A stretch of 64,000 nucleotides of DNA from positions 5,208,001 to 5,272,000 of the forward strand of contig NZ_CP029343.1 in the NCBI RefSeq assembly GCF_003143515.1, given 5' to 3'. The notes under the pieces are model-generated. The model was not told where the DNA came from, ran no database searches, and saw nothing but the letters and a program-made list of their open reading frames with translations. Position numbers and translations under genes: made by a program. This stretch comes from Massilia oculi. Its GTDB lineage: Bacteria; Pseudomonadota; Gammaproteobacteria; Burkholderiales; Burkholderiaceae_D. Of the stretch, positions 1 through 8,660 are shown one piece after another. Numbering within the stretch: the stretch's first letter is position 1; each line of letters opens with the position of its first letter.

Positions 1-156
1 CAGGTCGAGGTCGGGAAAATTGCTGGCCAGCGCGCCGGTGGCGAGCAGGACGCGGCGCCGTGTGCGCGCTTGATGGGGATCGGGATGGGCGGGCAGGGCG
101 CGGTCGGCGAGTTCGCCCAGCGCCAGGCCCACCAGGGAGTGAGTGAGATTGTCCAT
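1..156 (-). CDS. Metal-dependent hydrolase family membrane protein (YdjM/DUF457-like), truncated by window edge
   Basis: Only the first 52 residues are in the window; the gene continues past base 1. The N-terminus MDNLTHSLVGLALGEL is typical of the DUF457 (YdjM/LexA-regulated) inner-membrane hydrolase family, where conserved His and Asp residues near the N-terminus (here TH at residues 5-6 and PDLD at 48-51) are proposed metal ligands. The start ATG is at 156 on the minus strand. The gene is divergent from the chemoreceptor at 323, and the AT-richer gap between them carries an FNR-like site. The family assignment rests on the short N-terminal signature only. Confidence 0.7.
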   Translation of the reverse strand, partial: MDNLTHSLVGLALGELADRALPAHPDPHQARTRRRVLLATGALASNFPDLDL

Positions 157-184
157 CCCACAAGTTTACCGTGAAAGCAAGATA

Positions 185-198
185 TTGAAGTAAATCAA
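185..198. promoter_or_regulatory. FNR/ANR-like box (one mismatch)
   Basis: TTGAA-GTAA-ATCAA matches the FNR consensus TTGAT-N4-ATCAA at 9 of 10 positions. It lies in the divergent gap between the truncated hydrolase gene and the chemoreceptor, 125 bp before the chemoreceptor start. An fnr-type gene and two further boxes occur in this window. Function is inferred from the match alone. Confidence 0.5.
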
Positions 199-322
199 GA
201 TTCTCTTGGTTACATACCACGGTGGACCATCGCATTTTTGATGCAGGTCATATTTTTCGCATTTCCTCGTCGTTAGAATGCAAGAAATTATATTTTCTTA
301 CAAGCAATAACAGGAGAGCACA

Positions 323-1882
323 GTGCGCAACAACCAGCCAGTCACCGGGAACGAATACGTGATGGGGGCGGGACAGTCGATCGTCTCGAAGACCGATACC
401 AAGGGTCGCATCACCTACGTCAACCCGAGCTTCGTCGACGTCAGCGGATTCAGCGAAGGCGAGCTGCTGGGCAAGGCCCACAATATGGTGCGCCATCCCG
501 ACATGCCGCCCGAGGCCTTCGCCGACATGTGGGCGACTCTGCAGGCGGGCGACCCCTGGACCGGCCTGGTCAAGAACCGCCGCAAGAACGGCGATTTCTA
601 CTGGGTGGTGGCGAACGTGGTGCCGATCCAGGAGCGCGGCCGCGTGACCGGCTATATGTCGGTGCGCACCGCGCCCACCCGCCAGCAGATCGAGCAGGCC
701 GACCGGCTGTACCGTCAGATCCGCGCCGGGCAGGCGCGCGGCCTCGGCATCGTGCGCGGCCAGGTGGTGCGCACCGGCTGGCGCCGGCGTCTGAATCTGC
801 TGGCCGCCCTGCGCGAGCTGCCGCTGCGCCAGCGCCTGGGCTGGATGATGGGCGGGCAGGCCCTGGTGTTGTCAGCGCTCGGGGCCGCCGCGGATGGCCC
901 GGCCTGGCGCATGCTGGCCGGCGCCGGCGTGCTGGCCTCGCTGGCGGTCTGGTATGAGCTCAACCGCAGCATCGCGCGGCCTCTGCAGGATGCCGTCGCG
1001 ACCGTCTATGCACTGGCCGGCGGCGACCTCGCGCGTCCCGTCCCGGCGCCTGGCGGCGGGGAGATCGGCCGCCTGCAGCTGGCGCTGCGCCAGCTGAACG
1101 TCAACCTGACGGCAATCATGGGCGACGTGCGCGACAACGTCAGCTCGATCGAACTCGCCACCCGCGCGATCGCCGCCGGCAATGCCGACCTGGCCAGCCG
1201 TACCGAAGCCCAGGCCGCCAGCCTGGAGCAGACCGCGAGCAGCCTGGGTAATATCGCGCGCGCCGCCGGCCGCAATACCGACAGCGCGGTGCAGGCCGAC
1301 GGCATGGTGCTGGCCGCCACCACGGTGGCCGGCCAGGGCGGCCAGGCGGCCCAGCGCATCGGCCAGACCATGGAACGGATCAGCGGCTCGGCCAACCGCA
1401 TCGGCGACATCATCGGTCTGATCGACGGCATCGCCTTCCAGACCAATCTGCTGGCGCTGAACGCAGCGGTCGAGGCGGCCAGGGCAGGCGAGCAGGGACG
1501 CGGCTTCGCCGTCGTGGCCGGAGAGGTGCGCAGCCTGGCCCAGCGCACCGCCGGCGCCGCAAAGGAGATCAAGGGACTGATCGAGGTCTCCAGCGGCCAC
1601 GTGGGAGAGGGCGCCGAACTGGTCGGCCAGGCCGGCCAGACCATGCGCGCGGTGGTCGACCAGGTGGCCGAGGCGGCCGCCATCATGAGCGCGATCACTG
1701 CCGCCAGCCGCGAACAGGCCCGGGACATCCTGGGCGTCAATGCCGCCATGAGCGAGCTGGACGCGATCACGCGGCAGAACGCCGCCCAGGTCGAGGAATC
1801 GGCCGTCTCCTCCAGCAGCGTGGCCGATGAAGCGGCCCGCCTGTCGCTGGCTTTGTCGGTGTTCAAGTTCAAGGCGCTGTAA
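323..1882 (+). CDS. PAS-domain methyl-accepting chemotaxis protein (Aer-like)
   Basis: A 519-residue chemoreceptor. It has an N-terminal PAS domain (about residues 18-118) rather than a periplasmic ligand domain, a short hydrophobic segment (about 170-205), a HAMP-like stretch and a long C-terminal signalling coiled coil. The hairpin tip carries the standard MCP signature ([20 protein letters not shown], about residues 371-390). This layout is that of Aer-type energy or redox taxis transducers, which signal to CheA/CheW from the inner membrane. Whether the PAS domain binds FAD cannot be read from the sequence. The start is GTG, placed by AGGAGA about 5 bases upstream. An IS element begins only 7 bases after the stop codon. 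Confidence 0.88.
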   Translation: MRNNQPVTGNEYVMGAGQSIVSKTDTKGRITYVNPSFVDVSGFSEGELLGKAHNMVRHPDMPPEAFADMWATLQAGDPWTGLVKNRRKNGDFYWVVANVVPIQERGRVTGYMSVRTAPTRQQIEQADRLYRQIRAGQARGLGIVRGQVVRTGWRRRLNLLAALRELPLRQRLGWMMGGQALVLSALGAAADGPAWRMLAGAGVLASLAVWYELNRSIARPLQDAVATVYALAGGDLARPVPAPGGGEIGRLQLALRQLNVNLTAIMGDVRDNVSSIELATRAIAAGNADLASRTEAQAASLEQTASSLGNIARAAGRNTDSAVQADGMVLAATTVAGQGGQAAQRIGQTMERISGSANRIGDIIGLIDGIAFQTNLLALNAAVEAARAGEQGRGFAVVAGEVRSLAQRTAGAAKEIKGLIEVSSGHVGEGAELVGQAGQTMRAVVDQVAEAAAIMSAITAASREQARDILGVNAAMSELDAITRQNAAQVEESAVSSSSVADEAARLSLALSVFKFKAL

Positions 1883-1889
1883 TCGTTAG

Positions 1890-2979
1890 ATATGGATGAG
1901 CATTGAACTGCCGAGCTGACCCGCGGTCCAATCCCGGTCGCCATCGACTGGGAGCGCACGATGAAAGCGCCGAACTTAACAAAGCTGTGCGATCGACTGT
2001 CTCAACTGAACCAGCCGCAGCGCCAACAGGTGCTGGCCGCCCTGCATCCGGCTGCCGGGCTCGACCGGGTGGTCGTCCTCATCGGCGAGATCCGGTCAAT
2101 GGGGCGCTGCTGCCCGGATTGCGGCTGCGAGCGTTGCCACCGCCATGGCCAGGCAAACGACCTGCAACGCTATCGCTGCCGCGCGTGCGGCCGCACCTTC
2201 AATGACCTGACCGGCACGCCGCTGGCGCGGCTCAGGCACAAGGGCAAGTGGCTCGATTACCTGGAAGCGGTGCTCGATTCCCGCACGGTCCGTTCTGCTG
2301 CCAAACGGGTAGGCGTGCACCCGAACACGACGTTTCGCTGGCGCCACCGCTTCCTCGACCGGGTCAAGGACGACCGGCCCGAGCGCCTGGTCGGCATCGT
2401 CGAGGCCGACGAAACGTTCCTGCTCGAATCGCAGAAGGGTTCACGCAAGCTCGATCGCCAGCCGCGCAAGCGCGGCGGCAGTGCCGCCCTGCGCGGTATT
2501 TCGCATCATCTCGATTGCATCCTGGTGGCGCGCGACCGCAGAGGGCAGACCATCGACGCCGTTACCGGCCGCGGCCCCTTGAAGGTGACCCAACTGATCA
2601 AGCACCTGCTGCCGAAACTCGATTCGCAAGCGCTGCTGGTCACCGACGCCAATGCCGCCTATCGCGCCTTCGCCCAAGCGCATGGCATTGCGCACCAGGC
2701 TGTCAATCTCGGCGCCGGCAAACGGGTCCGCAGCGGCGCCGAGGGCGCCATCCATGTGCAGAACGTGAACGCCTACCACCGGCGTTTCAAGGAATGGCTG
2801 TTGCGCTTCCATGGCGTGGCGTCGCGCTGGTTATCCAACTATCTCGGCTGGCAGTGGGCGCTCGATGGCGGGCGAGTCTCTTCTGTCGAGCAATTGCTGC
2901 GAATCGTATTCGGAGTCATCAACAGATAACGAGAACAGCGCCAAGTTCAAACATGGCGGCTAGGTCAACTCTTCCATAT
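1890..2979 (+). mobile_element. IS1595-family insertion sequence, about 1.09 kb
   Basis: One transposase gene lies between short imperfect inverted repeats: ATATGGATGAG at 1890-1900 and the complement of ATATGGAAGAG at 2969-2979 (10 of 11 positions). With a small gap the similarity extends further inward (TTGA..CT..GCCG). The size fits the IS1595/ISXO2 group. I find no 8-bp target duplication at these ends, so the boundaries are tentative or the insertion is old. The right end abuts the FNR-type box before hemN. Confidence 0.65.
1961..2929 (+). CDS. IS1595 family transposase
   Basis: A 322-residue protein with an N-terminal zinc ribbon (CPDCGCERC and CRACGRTF, about residues 50-80), a helix-turn-helix-like region (about 100-130) and the DDE-type catalytic core of ISXO2/IS1595 transposases. 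Visible core motifs are EADETF (first Asp, about residue 149), VTDANAAY (second Asp) and HVQNVNAYHRRFKEWL, which holds the third catalytic Asn/Glu position of this family. The start ATG is preceded by GGGAG with 6-base spacing. The frame is intact and full length, so the protein is probably functional, although the inverted repeats are imperfect. Confidence 0.9.
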   Translation: MKAPNLTKLCDRLSQLNQPQRQQVLAALHPAAGLDRVVVLIGEIRSMGRCCPDCGCERCHRHGQANDLQRYRCRACGRTFNDLTGTPLARLRHKGKWLDYLEAVLDSRTVRSAAKRVGVHPNTTFRWRHRFLDRVKDDRPERLVGIVEADETFLLESQKGSRKLDRQPRKRGGSAALRGISHHLDCILVARDRRGQTIDAVTGRGPLKVTQLIKHLLPKLDSQALLVTDANAAYRAFAQAHGIAHQAVNLGAGKRVRSGAEGAIHVQNVNAYHRRFKEWLLRFHGVASRWLSNYLGWQWALDGGRVSSVEQLLRIVFGVINR

Positions 2980-2993
2980 TTGATGCATGTCAA
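2980..2993. promoter_or_regulatory. FNR/ANR box upstream of hemN
   Basis: TTGAT-GCAT-GTCAA matches the FNR consensus at 9 of 10 positions. It sits 90 bp before the preferred hemN start and directly next to the right end of the IS element. hemN is a classical FNR/ANR target in proteobacteria, which supports the call. Confidence 0.65.
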
Positions 2994-3082
2994 GGATTCG
3001 CGTGAAGCAGATCAATAAACTGACAGCTAATCGTGCCACTTTGCATTTCCGCAAATTGGCCAGCAGCTGGAGTACCTCAGTC

Positions 3083-4543
3083 ATGTTCGCAGAAGTGCAA
3101 GCGGCGCCCCCCGTGCCGGTCCCCGCGCAGGTCCCGTCCCAACCCGCCATCGTGCTCCACCCGGTCGTCGAATTCGATGGCGACCTGCTGGCCCGGCTCG
3201 GCAAGTCCGGCCCCCGTTATACTTCCTATCCGACGGCCGATCGCTTCAGCCCTGACTTCGGCTACCGCGACTACCTGCACGCGGTGGCCAGCGTGCGCAC
3301 CCGCGGCAAGCGTCCGCTGTCGCTGTACCTGCACATTCCATTCTGCGAAAGCGTCTGCTACTACTGCGCCTGCAACAAGATCGTCACCAGGCGCCGCGAC
3401 AAGGCGGCGACCTACCTGTCCTACCTGAAGCGCGAGGTCGAGATGCAGGGTCTGCTGTTTGCCGGCATGAACGAGGTCGAGCAGCTGCACTTCGGTGGCG
3501 GCACCCCCACCTACCTGTCGGACGAGCAGATGGGCGAGCTGATGAACCACCTGCGGCGCTGCTTCAGCTTCGCGCCCGACGAGCGCGGAGAGTACTCGAT
3601 CGAGGTCGACCCGCGCACCGTCTCAACCGAACGCGTGCACAGCCTGCGGCGCCAGGGTTTCAACCGGATCAGCCTGGGCGTGCAGGATTTCGACCCGGAC
3701 GTGCAGAAGGCGGTCAACCGGGTCCAGCCCGAGCTTGAAACGGTGGCGATCATCGACGCCGCGCGCGCCGCGGGTTTCCGTTCGGTGAGCATCGACCTGA
3801 TCTACGGCCTGCCGAAGCAGAACTTGGCCAGCATGACGCAAACCCTGGACAAGGTGATCACGGCCAGCCCGGACCGCATCTCGGTCTACCACTACGCCCA
3901 CATGCCGCACCTGTTCAAGCCCCAGCGGCGCATCCAGCAACAGGACATGCCGGACAGCGACACCAAGCTCAGGATGCTCCAGCTGTGCATCGAGCGCCTC
4001 GGGGCGGCCGGCTACGTGTACATCGGCATGGACCATTTCGCCAAGCCGGACGACGACCTCGCCGTGGCCCAGCGCCAGGGCCGCCTGCACCGCAACTTCC
4101 AGGGCTACTCGACCCATGCCGACGCCGACCTGGTGGCGTGCGGCGTGTCGAGCATCGGCGCGGTGGGCGCAACCTACAGCCAGAACGTCAAGACGCTCGA
4201 CGAATACTACGACCTGATCGACCAGAACGAGTTGCCGGTACAGCGCGGCATCCGCCTGTCGATGGACGACGCGCTGCGCCGCGCGATCATCCAGAAGCTG
4301 ATGTGCCAGTTCGAACTGTCGATCCCGGCCATCGAGCAGGCGTTCCCGATCGCCTTCGACCAGTATTTCGCCGGCGAGCTGGCGCTGCTCCTCAAGATGC
4401 AGGACGATGGCCTGGTCCAGGTGGGGCCGGAGTGGCTTACCGTCACGATGAAGGGTCGCCTGTTGATCCGTAATGTGTGCATGGTGTTCGACCGCTACCT
4501 TGCCCGGCCGGGCGAGGGCCCGCGCCATTCACAAACCGTGTAA
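3083..4543 (+). CDS. hemN: Oxygen-independent coproporphyrinogen III oxidase
   Basis: A radical-SAM enzyme that decarboxylates coproporphyrinogen III to protoporphyrinogen IX when oxygen is scarce, supplying haem, including for the cbb3 oxidase encoded downstream. The protein has 486 residues from ATG 3083. The radical-SAM CxxxCxxC cluster is at Cys88, Cys92 and Cys95, followed by Cys97 as usual in HemN, then a GGGTP motif and a C-terminal HemN domain. The frame is open from 2987, but ATG 3083 has GGAG ten bases upstream and gives a typical HemN length. It is the first gene of hemN-tauE-ccoI-ccoS and is preceded by an FNR-type box. Confidence 0.95.
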   Translation: MFAEVQAAPPVPVPAQVPSQPAIVLHPVVEFDGDLLARLGKSGPRYTSYPTADRFSPDFGYRDYLHAVASVRTRGKRPLSLYLHIPFCESVCYYCACNKIVTRRRDKAATYLSYLKREVEMQGLLFAGMNEVEQLHFGGGTPTYLSDEQMGELMNHLRRCFSFAPDERGEYSIEVDPRTVSTERVHSLRRQGFNRISLGVQDFDPDVQKAVNRVQPELETVAIIDAARAAGFRSVSIDLIYGLPKQNLASMTQTLDKVITASPDRISVYHYAHMPHLFKPQRRIQQQDMPDSDTKLRMLQLCIERLGAAGYVYIGMDHFAKPDDDLAVAQRQGRLHRNFQGYSTHADADLVACGVSSIGAVGATYSQNVKTLDEYYDLIDQNELPVQRGIRLSMDDALRRAIIQKLMCQFELSIPAIEQAFPIAFDQYFAGELALLLKMQDDGLVQVGPEWLTVTMKGRLLIRNVCMVFDRYLARPGEGPRHSQTV

Positions 4544-4553
4544 AAGGCCAGCC

Positions 4554-5333
4554 ATGAGCGGCGCCAGCCTGTTTCCCGTGTTCCTGGTCGGCCTGGCCGG
4601 CAGCGTGCACTGCGCCGGCATGTGCGGCGGGATCGTCGGCGCGCTGTCGCTGCCGCGCCCGCACCCGACTGCCCCGGCCTTGCGGGAACCGGCTTTCCCG
4701 CTGCCGGTGCGCAGCAGCGCCGCGAGCGCGGGCGCCTCGCTGACCTGGGTCGGGGCCTATAACGCCGGGCGCATCGCCAGCTACATGACGGCTGGCGCAC
4801 TGGCTGGGGGACTGGCCGGCAGCGCGGCTTCGCTGGCCTCGTTGCCGGCCTTGCAGGCGGGCTTCTACTGGGCCGCGAACCTGATGCTGGTGGCGCTGGG
4901 GCTGTTCCTGATGGACGCCTGGCGCGGCCTGGTCCGCGTCGAGCAGGCCGGCCAGGCCTTGTGGCGCCATCTCGCCCCGCTGCTGCGGCGGGTGAACGGC
5001 GCCAGGGCTGGCGCCGTGCGCATGTTCGCGCTCGGCGCGCTGTGGGGCTGGCTGCCGTGCGGGATGGTGTACAGCGTGCTGGTGACGGCCATGCTGAGCG
5101 GCTCGGCGCTGGGGGGCGCCGGCGTGATGCTGGCGTTCGGCCTGGGCACGCTGCCGATGCTCGCCGCGCTCGGCCTGGCGGGCGGCCGGCTGCGCGTCCT
5201 GATGGCCCGGCGGACCGTGCGCCTGTGCTGCGGGTTGGCGATCCTTGCCTTCGGCATCCTCGGCCTGGCACGCGCTGCCGGCGGCCTGCCGGCCGGCTGG
5301 ATGCACGAGCTGTGCCTTGGGGGCCCGGCATGA
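4554..5333 (+). CDS. Sulfite exporter TauE/SafE-family membrane protein of the cco maturation cluster
   Basis: A 259-residue polytopic membrane protein with several hydrophobic helices. The N-terminal GLAGSVHCAGMCGG motif (about residues 10-23) is shared by TauE/SafE-like proteins found beside ccoI and hemN. In that setting they are thought to assist copper or thiol handling during cytochrome oxidase assembly; substrate and direction of transport are not known. The frame is open further upstream inside hemN, but ATG 4554 lies 10 bases after the hemN stop and gives the usual N-terminus. Its stop overlaps the ccoI start (ATGA), so the two are translationally coupled. Confidence 0.85.
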   Translation: MSGASLFPVFLVGLAGSVHCAGMCGGIVGALSLPRPHPTAPALREPAFPLPVRSSAASAGASLTWVGAYNAGRIASYMTAGALAGGLAGSAASLASLPALQAGFYWAANLMLVALGLFLMDAWRGLVRVEQAGQALWRHLAPLLRRVNGARAGAVRMFALGALWGWLPCGMVYSVLVTAMLSGSALGGAGVMLAFGLGTLPMLAALGLAGGRLRVLMARRTVRLCCGLAILAFGILGLARAAGGLPAGWMHELCLGGPA

Positions 5334-7804
5334 GCGCCGTCCTCAAGGAAGCGCTGCGCGATGCGGCCGGCGCGACCGCGGCGCGCGCACAGTCGGCCGC
5401 TTGCTTCCATTGCGGCCTGCCGGTGCCGCATGACAGCGCCTGGCAAGCCACGATCGGCGGCAATGTGGAGCGCATGTGCTGTCCCGGCTGCGCGGCGGCG
5501 GCCCAGGCCATCGTCGACGGCGGCTTCGCCGATTATTACGCGACCCGCAGCGCCTACGCCGCCCAGGCCGACCTCAAGGCCGCCAATGCGCCCGAGCTCG
5601 ACCTGGTCGACGACGGCGATGTCGATGGCTCGGCCAGCTTCACGGTGGAGGGGATCCGCTGCGCCGCCTGCGTGTGGCTGATCGAGCGCCGCCTGCAAAA
5701 CCTGCCCGGGGTGCTGGACGTCAGCCTGAACGTGGCCACCGAGCGCCTGTTCGTGCGCTGGGATCCGTCCGGCTGCCGCCCGAGCAGCATCCTGCGCAGC
5801 CTGGGCGCGATCGGCTACACCGCCTACCCCTACGATGCGCGGCGCCACGGCGAGCAGCTCGAGCGCGGGCGCAAGAAGCTGTTCCGCCAGCTGTTCGTGG
5901 CCGGCCTGTCGATGATGCAGGTGATGATGTATGCGGTGCCGGTGTACATGGCCGACGAGGGCACGATGGACGCCGCGATGACGGCGCTGATGCAGTGGGC
6001 CTCGTTCTTCCTGACCCTGCCGGCGGTGCTGTATTCGGCCCAGCCCTTCTTCAGCGGCGCCTGGCGCGACCTGCGGCGCGGCATGCCTGGCATGGACGTG
6101 CCGGTCGCGCTCGGGATCGGCGCCGCCTTCGGCGGCAGCCTGCATGCGTTGATATCGGGGCAGGGCGACGTGTACTTTGATTCGGTGACCATGTTCGTGT
6201 TCCTGCTGCTGGGCAGTCGCTACCTCGAACTGGGGGCGCGCCGCAAGGCGGCCGGCGCGCTCGAGCGCCTGCAGCAGGGATTGCCGCCGTCGGCGCTGCG
6301 CCTGCGCGGCGATCCGCGCTTGCGCAAGGGGGATGACGACATCGAGCTGGTGACGGCTGGCAGCCTGCGGGTGGGCGACCTGGTGCTGGTGCGCGCCGGC
6401 CAGGCGGCGCCGGCCGACGGCATGATCGTCGAGGGCGACACCGAGGTCGACCTGGCGCTCCTGACGGGCGAGAGCCGCACCCAGCGCCGCGGCGTGGGCG
6501 ACCTGGTGCCGGGCGGCGCGGTCAATGTGGCCGGCGCCATCGTATTGCGCGTCACCTCGACCGCCAACGACAGCCTGCTTTCGATGCTGGTGCGGCTGGT
6601 CGAACGCGCGGGGCAGGGTAAACCAGCGCTGGCCCTGTGGGCCGACCGGGTGGCAGCCTGGTTCGTGCTTGGCTTGCTGGTGCTGACCGTGCTGGCCTAT
6701 TTCGCCTGGCTGCAGGTGGATCCGGCCCGGGCCTGGCAGGTGGCAATCGCGGTGCTGGTGGTGTCGTGCCCGTGCGCGCTGTCGCTGGCCACGCCGACCG
6801 CGCTGGCCGCCGCCACCGACCGGCTGCTCAGGCGTGGCGTGCTGTCGGTGCAGCCGCACACGCTGGAAACTTTCGACCGCGCCACCCACGTGGTGTTCGA
6901 CAAGACCGGCACGCTCACCCATGGCCGCCCGGTGCTGCGCCGGACCCTGTCGGTGGGCCGCCTGGCCGGCTCCGCCTGCCTGCGCATCGCCGCCGCGCTG
7001 GAGGCAGACAATCCGCATCCGCTGGCGCTGGGGATCCGCGAGGCCGCCGTTTCAGTCACTGCGGCTTCGCCCGGCGAATCCGCCCGCGCCGAACGCACGC
7101 AATTCACGGTCGGGCAGGGCGTCGAGGGCTGGGTCGATGGACGTTACTATCGACTGGGCAGCGCCGCCTGGGTCGCCGGCGTGGCCGGCGGCGTGGCGCG
7201 CGCCGCCGCGCCGGTGGGCGCCACCTCGGTCTGGCTCGGCAACAGCGAAGGCTGGCTGGCGCGTTTCGACCTGGCCGACGGCCTGCGAGCCGACGCCGCC
7301 GACGTGGTGGGCCGCATCCGCGCCAGCGGCAAGACGGTGATCGTGCTCAGCGGCGACGAGCAGCACGCGGCGCAGGCCGTGGCGGCCCGCCTGGGCATCC
7401 CGATCGCCATCGGCGGCAAGCTGCCGCAGGAAAAGCTGGCCTATGTGCGGCGCCTGCAGCAGGACGGCGCGATCGTGGCGATGGTCGGCGACGGCATCAA
7501 CGACGCGGCGGTGCTGCGCGGGGCCGACGTCTCGTTCGCGATGGGCCGCGGGGCCGAACTGGCGCAACTGCATGCCGACGGCGTGCTGATGGGCGAGAGC
7601 CTGGCGCCGCTGGCCGACACGCTCGATACGGCGCGCCGCACCCTGGCGGTGATCCGCCAGAACCTGACCTGGGCCACGGTCTACAACGTGGCGGCGATTC
7701 CGGCGGCGGCGACGGGTTTGTTGAATCCCTGGCTGGCGGGGATCGGCATGGCGGCCAGTTCGGCCGTGGTCGTGCTCAATGCGCTGCGCTTGCGAAAGGA
7801 CTAG
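5330..7804 (+). CDS. ccoI: Cation-transporting P1B-type ATPase CcoI/FixI (copper export for cbb3 assembly)
   Basis: An 824-residue heavy-metal P-type ATPase. In order: an N-terminal cysteine-rich metal-binding region (from about Cys25, with a later CCPGC), an HMA domain with CAAC at residues 111-114, transmembrane helices, the CPC ion-channel motif at 480-482, the phosphorylation motif DKTGT at Asp524, and GDGIND near the C-terminus. CcoI/FixI proteins move Cu+ out of the cytoplasm to supply the CuB site of cbb3 oxidase. ATG 5330 overlaps the preceding stop, and ccoS follows 3 bases after the stop. An upstream extension of the frame lies inside the previous gene and is not coding. Confidence 0.95.
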   Translation: MSAVLKEALRDAAGATAARAQSAACFHCGLPVPHDSAWQATIGGNVERMCCPGCAAAAQAIVDGGFADYYATRSAYAAQADLKAANAPELDLVDDGDVDGSASFTVEGIRCAACVWLIERRLQNLPGVLDVSLNVATERLFVRWDPSGCRPSSILRSLGAIGYTAYPYDARRHGEQLERGRKKLFRQLFVAGLSMMQVMMYAVPVYMADEGTMDAAMTALMQWASFFLTLPAVLYSAQPFFSGAWRDLRRGMPGMDVPVALGIGAAFGGSLHALISGQGDVYFDSVTMFVFLLLGSRYLELGARRKAAGALERLQQGLPPSALRLRGDPRLRKGDDDIELVTAGSLRVGDLVLVRAGQAAPADGMIVEGDTEVDLALLTGESRTQRRGVGDLVPGGAVNVAGAIVLRVTSTANDSLLSMLVRLVERAGQGKPALALWADRVAAWFVLGLLVLTVLAYFAWLQVDPARAWQVAIAVLVVSCPCALSLATPTALAAATDRLLRRGVLSVQPHTLETFDRATHVVFDKTGTLTHGRPVLRRTLSVGRLAGSACLRIAAALEADNPHPLALGIREAAVSVTAASPGESARAERTQFTVGQGVEGWVDGRYYRLGSAAWVAGVAGGVARAAAPVGATSVWLGNSEGWLARFDLADGLRADAADVVGRIRASGKTVIVLSGDEQHAAQAVAARLGIPIAIGGKLPQEKLAYVRRLQQDGAIVAMVGDGINDAAVLRGADVSFAMGRGAELAQLHADGVLMGESLAPLADTLDTARRTLAVIRQNLTWATVYNVAAIPAAATGLLNPWLAGIGMAASSAVVVLNALRLRKD

Positions 7805-7807
7805 ACG

Positions 7808-7963
7808 ATGGAAGCCTTGTATTTGCTGGTGCCGCTCAGCGTGGTGGTGGTGGGGGTGGCCTTGTGGGTGTTCTTCGGGGCGGCCGAGAGCGGGCAGTTC
7901 GACGATCTGGAGGGGCCGGCGTATCGCGTCTTGCAAGACGATGATCGGGGTGGCGATGCTTGA
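7808..7963 (+). CDS. ccoS: cbb3-type cytochrome oxidase assembly protein CcoS
   Basis: A 51-residue protein (MEALYLLVPLSVVVVG...) with one N-terminal transmembrane helix, then FFGAAESGQFDDLEGPA, the conserved CcoS signature (FWAVRSGQFDDLEGPA type). CcoS is needed to insert haem and copper cofactors into CcoN. It starts 3 bases after the ccoI stop. It ends the hemN-ccoS transcription unit, followed by a strong hairpin and a convergent gene. Confidence 0.92.
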   Translation: MEALYLLVPLSVVVVGVALWVFFGAAESGQFDDLEGPAYRVLQDDDRGGDA

Positions 7964-7965
7964 CA

Positions 7966-7994
7966 CGGGATGGACGGCTTGGCCGTCCATCCCG
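7966..7994. terminator. Bidirectional hairpin between convergent ccoS and dksA-like genes
   Basis: The inverted repeat GGGATGGACGG / CCGTCCATCCC (7967-7977 and 7983-7993, extendable by one C-G pair) forms a perfect stem with a 5-base loop. It lies between two convergent stop codons (7963 and 8006). There is no clear T-tract on either strand, so termination may be inefficient or Rho-assisted. Confidence 0.6.
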
Positions 7995-8005
7995 GCGCCG
8001 GGAGG

Positions 8006-8404
8006 TCACATGGACGGACCGCGTCCGGTATGGGTTTCTTTCTCGATGCGGTCCTGGCATTCGATGCAGGTGCGCACCGTCGGGGTGGCCAGCAGGCGCG
8101 CGTCGGGAATCTCGCGACCGCACGACTCGCAGATGCCGGCGCCGCCAGCCTCGAGCTTGCCGAGGGCGACGTCGATCTCGTGCAGCTTGTTGGCATCGTG
8201 TTCGGCCAGGTGGACTTCGTCGTGGCCGATCATCTCGGCGGTATTGCGGTCGTCGCCTTGTGCTTCATGCGCGAGCGGGCCGATCGTCGGGGCGTCGCCC
8301 TCGTCGGCCGTGGTGCGCGCACGAACGGCGCCGAGCAGGTCTTCACGCGCTGCGTTCAGGCGCCTGGACATTTCTTCGTGAACGGATTGGGAAAGAGGCG
8401 GCAT
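8006..8404 (-). CDS. TraR/DksA-family C4 zinc-finger protein
   Basis: A 132-residue protein with an N-terminal coiled coil and a C-terminal C4 zinc finger (CESCGREI and CIEC, about residues 92-118), as in DksA/TraR proteins that bind the RNA polymerase secondary channel. It is shorter than housekeeping DksA (about 150 residues), and the coiled-coil tip is not obviously the DxxDxA of DksA, so it looks like a paralogue. It has a good AGGA site before ATG 8404. It separates the ccoI-ccoS and ccoN-ccoH units and is divergent from ccoN across the FNR site. Confidence 0.85.
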   Translation of the reverse strand: MPPLSQSVHEEMSRRLNAAREDLLGAVRARTTADEGDAPTIGPLAHEAQGDDRNTAEMIGHDEVHLAEHDANKLHEIDVALGKLEAGGAGICESCGREIPDARLLATPTVRTCIECQDRIEKETHTGRGPSM

Positions 8405-8579
8405 AGCGATTCCTTATTGGTTAGTGAGGAAAAGCCCCCCGGACTATGGCGGGCCGTCTAGTTTTGGACATGATTCATCTCAAAACGATACCCGTGGAAT
8501 CGTGGAGGAAAGCGTCGCAGCTCTGAGCACAACGAGGCAAAGACAGACGTTCCCTCCACTCTATCCATCAAGGAACATT

Positions 8580-8593
8580 TTGATACACATCAA
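8580..8593. promoter_or_regulatory. FNR/ANR box upstream of ccoN
   Basis: TTGAT-ACAC-ATCAA is a perfect match to the FNR consensus, about 80 bp before the ccoN start in the divergent gap with the dksA-like gene. cbb3 operons are standard FNR/ANR targets, and the window encodes an FNR-type regulator. Confidence 0.8.
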
Positions 8594-8660
8594 GGATTTT
8601 TGAGGTTCGTAAACGCACACTCCTGACTGTCACTCAATCGTGTCATTTCAGGAGAGCATC

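Noticed and set aside
1882..1889. Target-site duplication of the IS1595-family element
   Set aside because: The 8 bases outside the left repeat (ATCGTTAG) and right repeat (TTGATGCA) do not match.
2987..3082. Longer hemN N-terminus starting at 2987
   Set aside because: The extra 32 residues are not part of HemN proteins, the start overlaps the FNR box, and ATG 3083 has a proper ribosome site.
4865..7018. A 717-residue minus-strand frame opposite ccoI
   Set aside because: Antisense shadow; ccoI has all P-type ATPase motifs.
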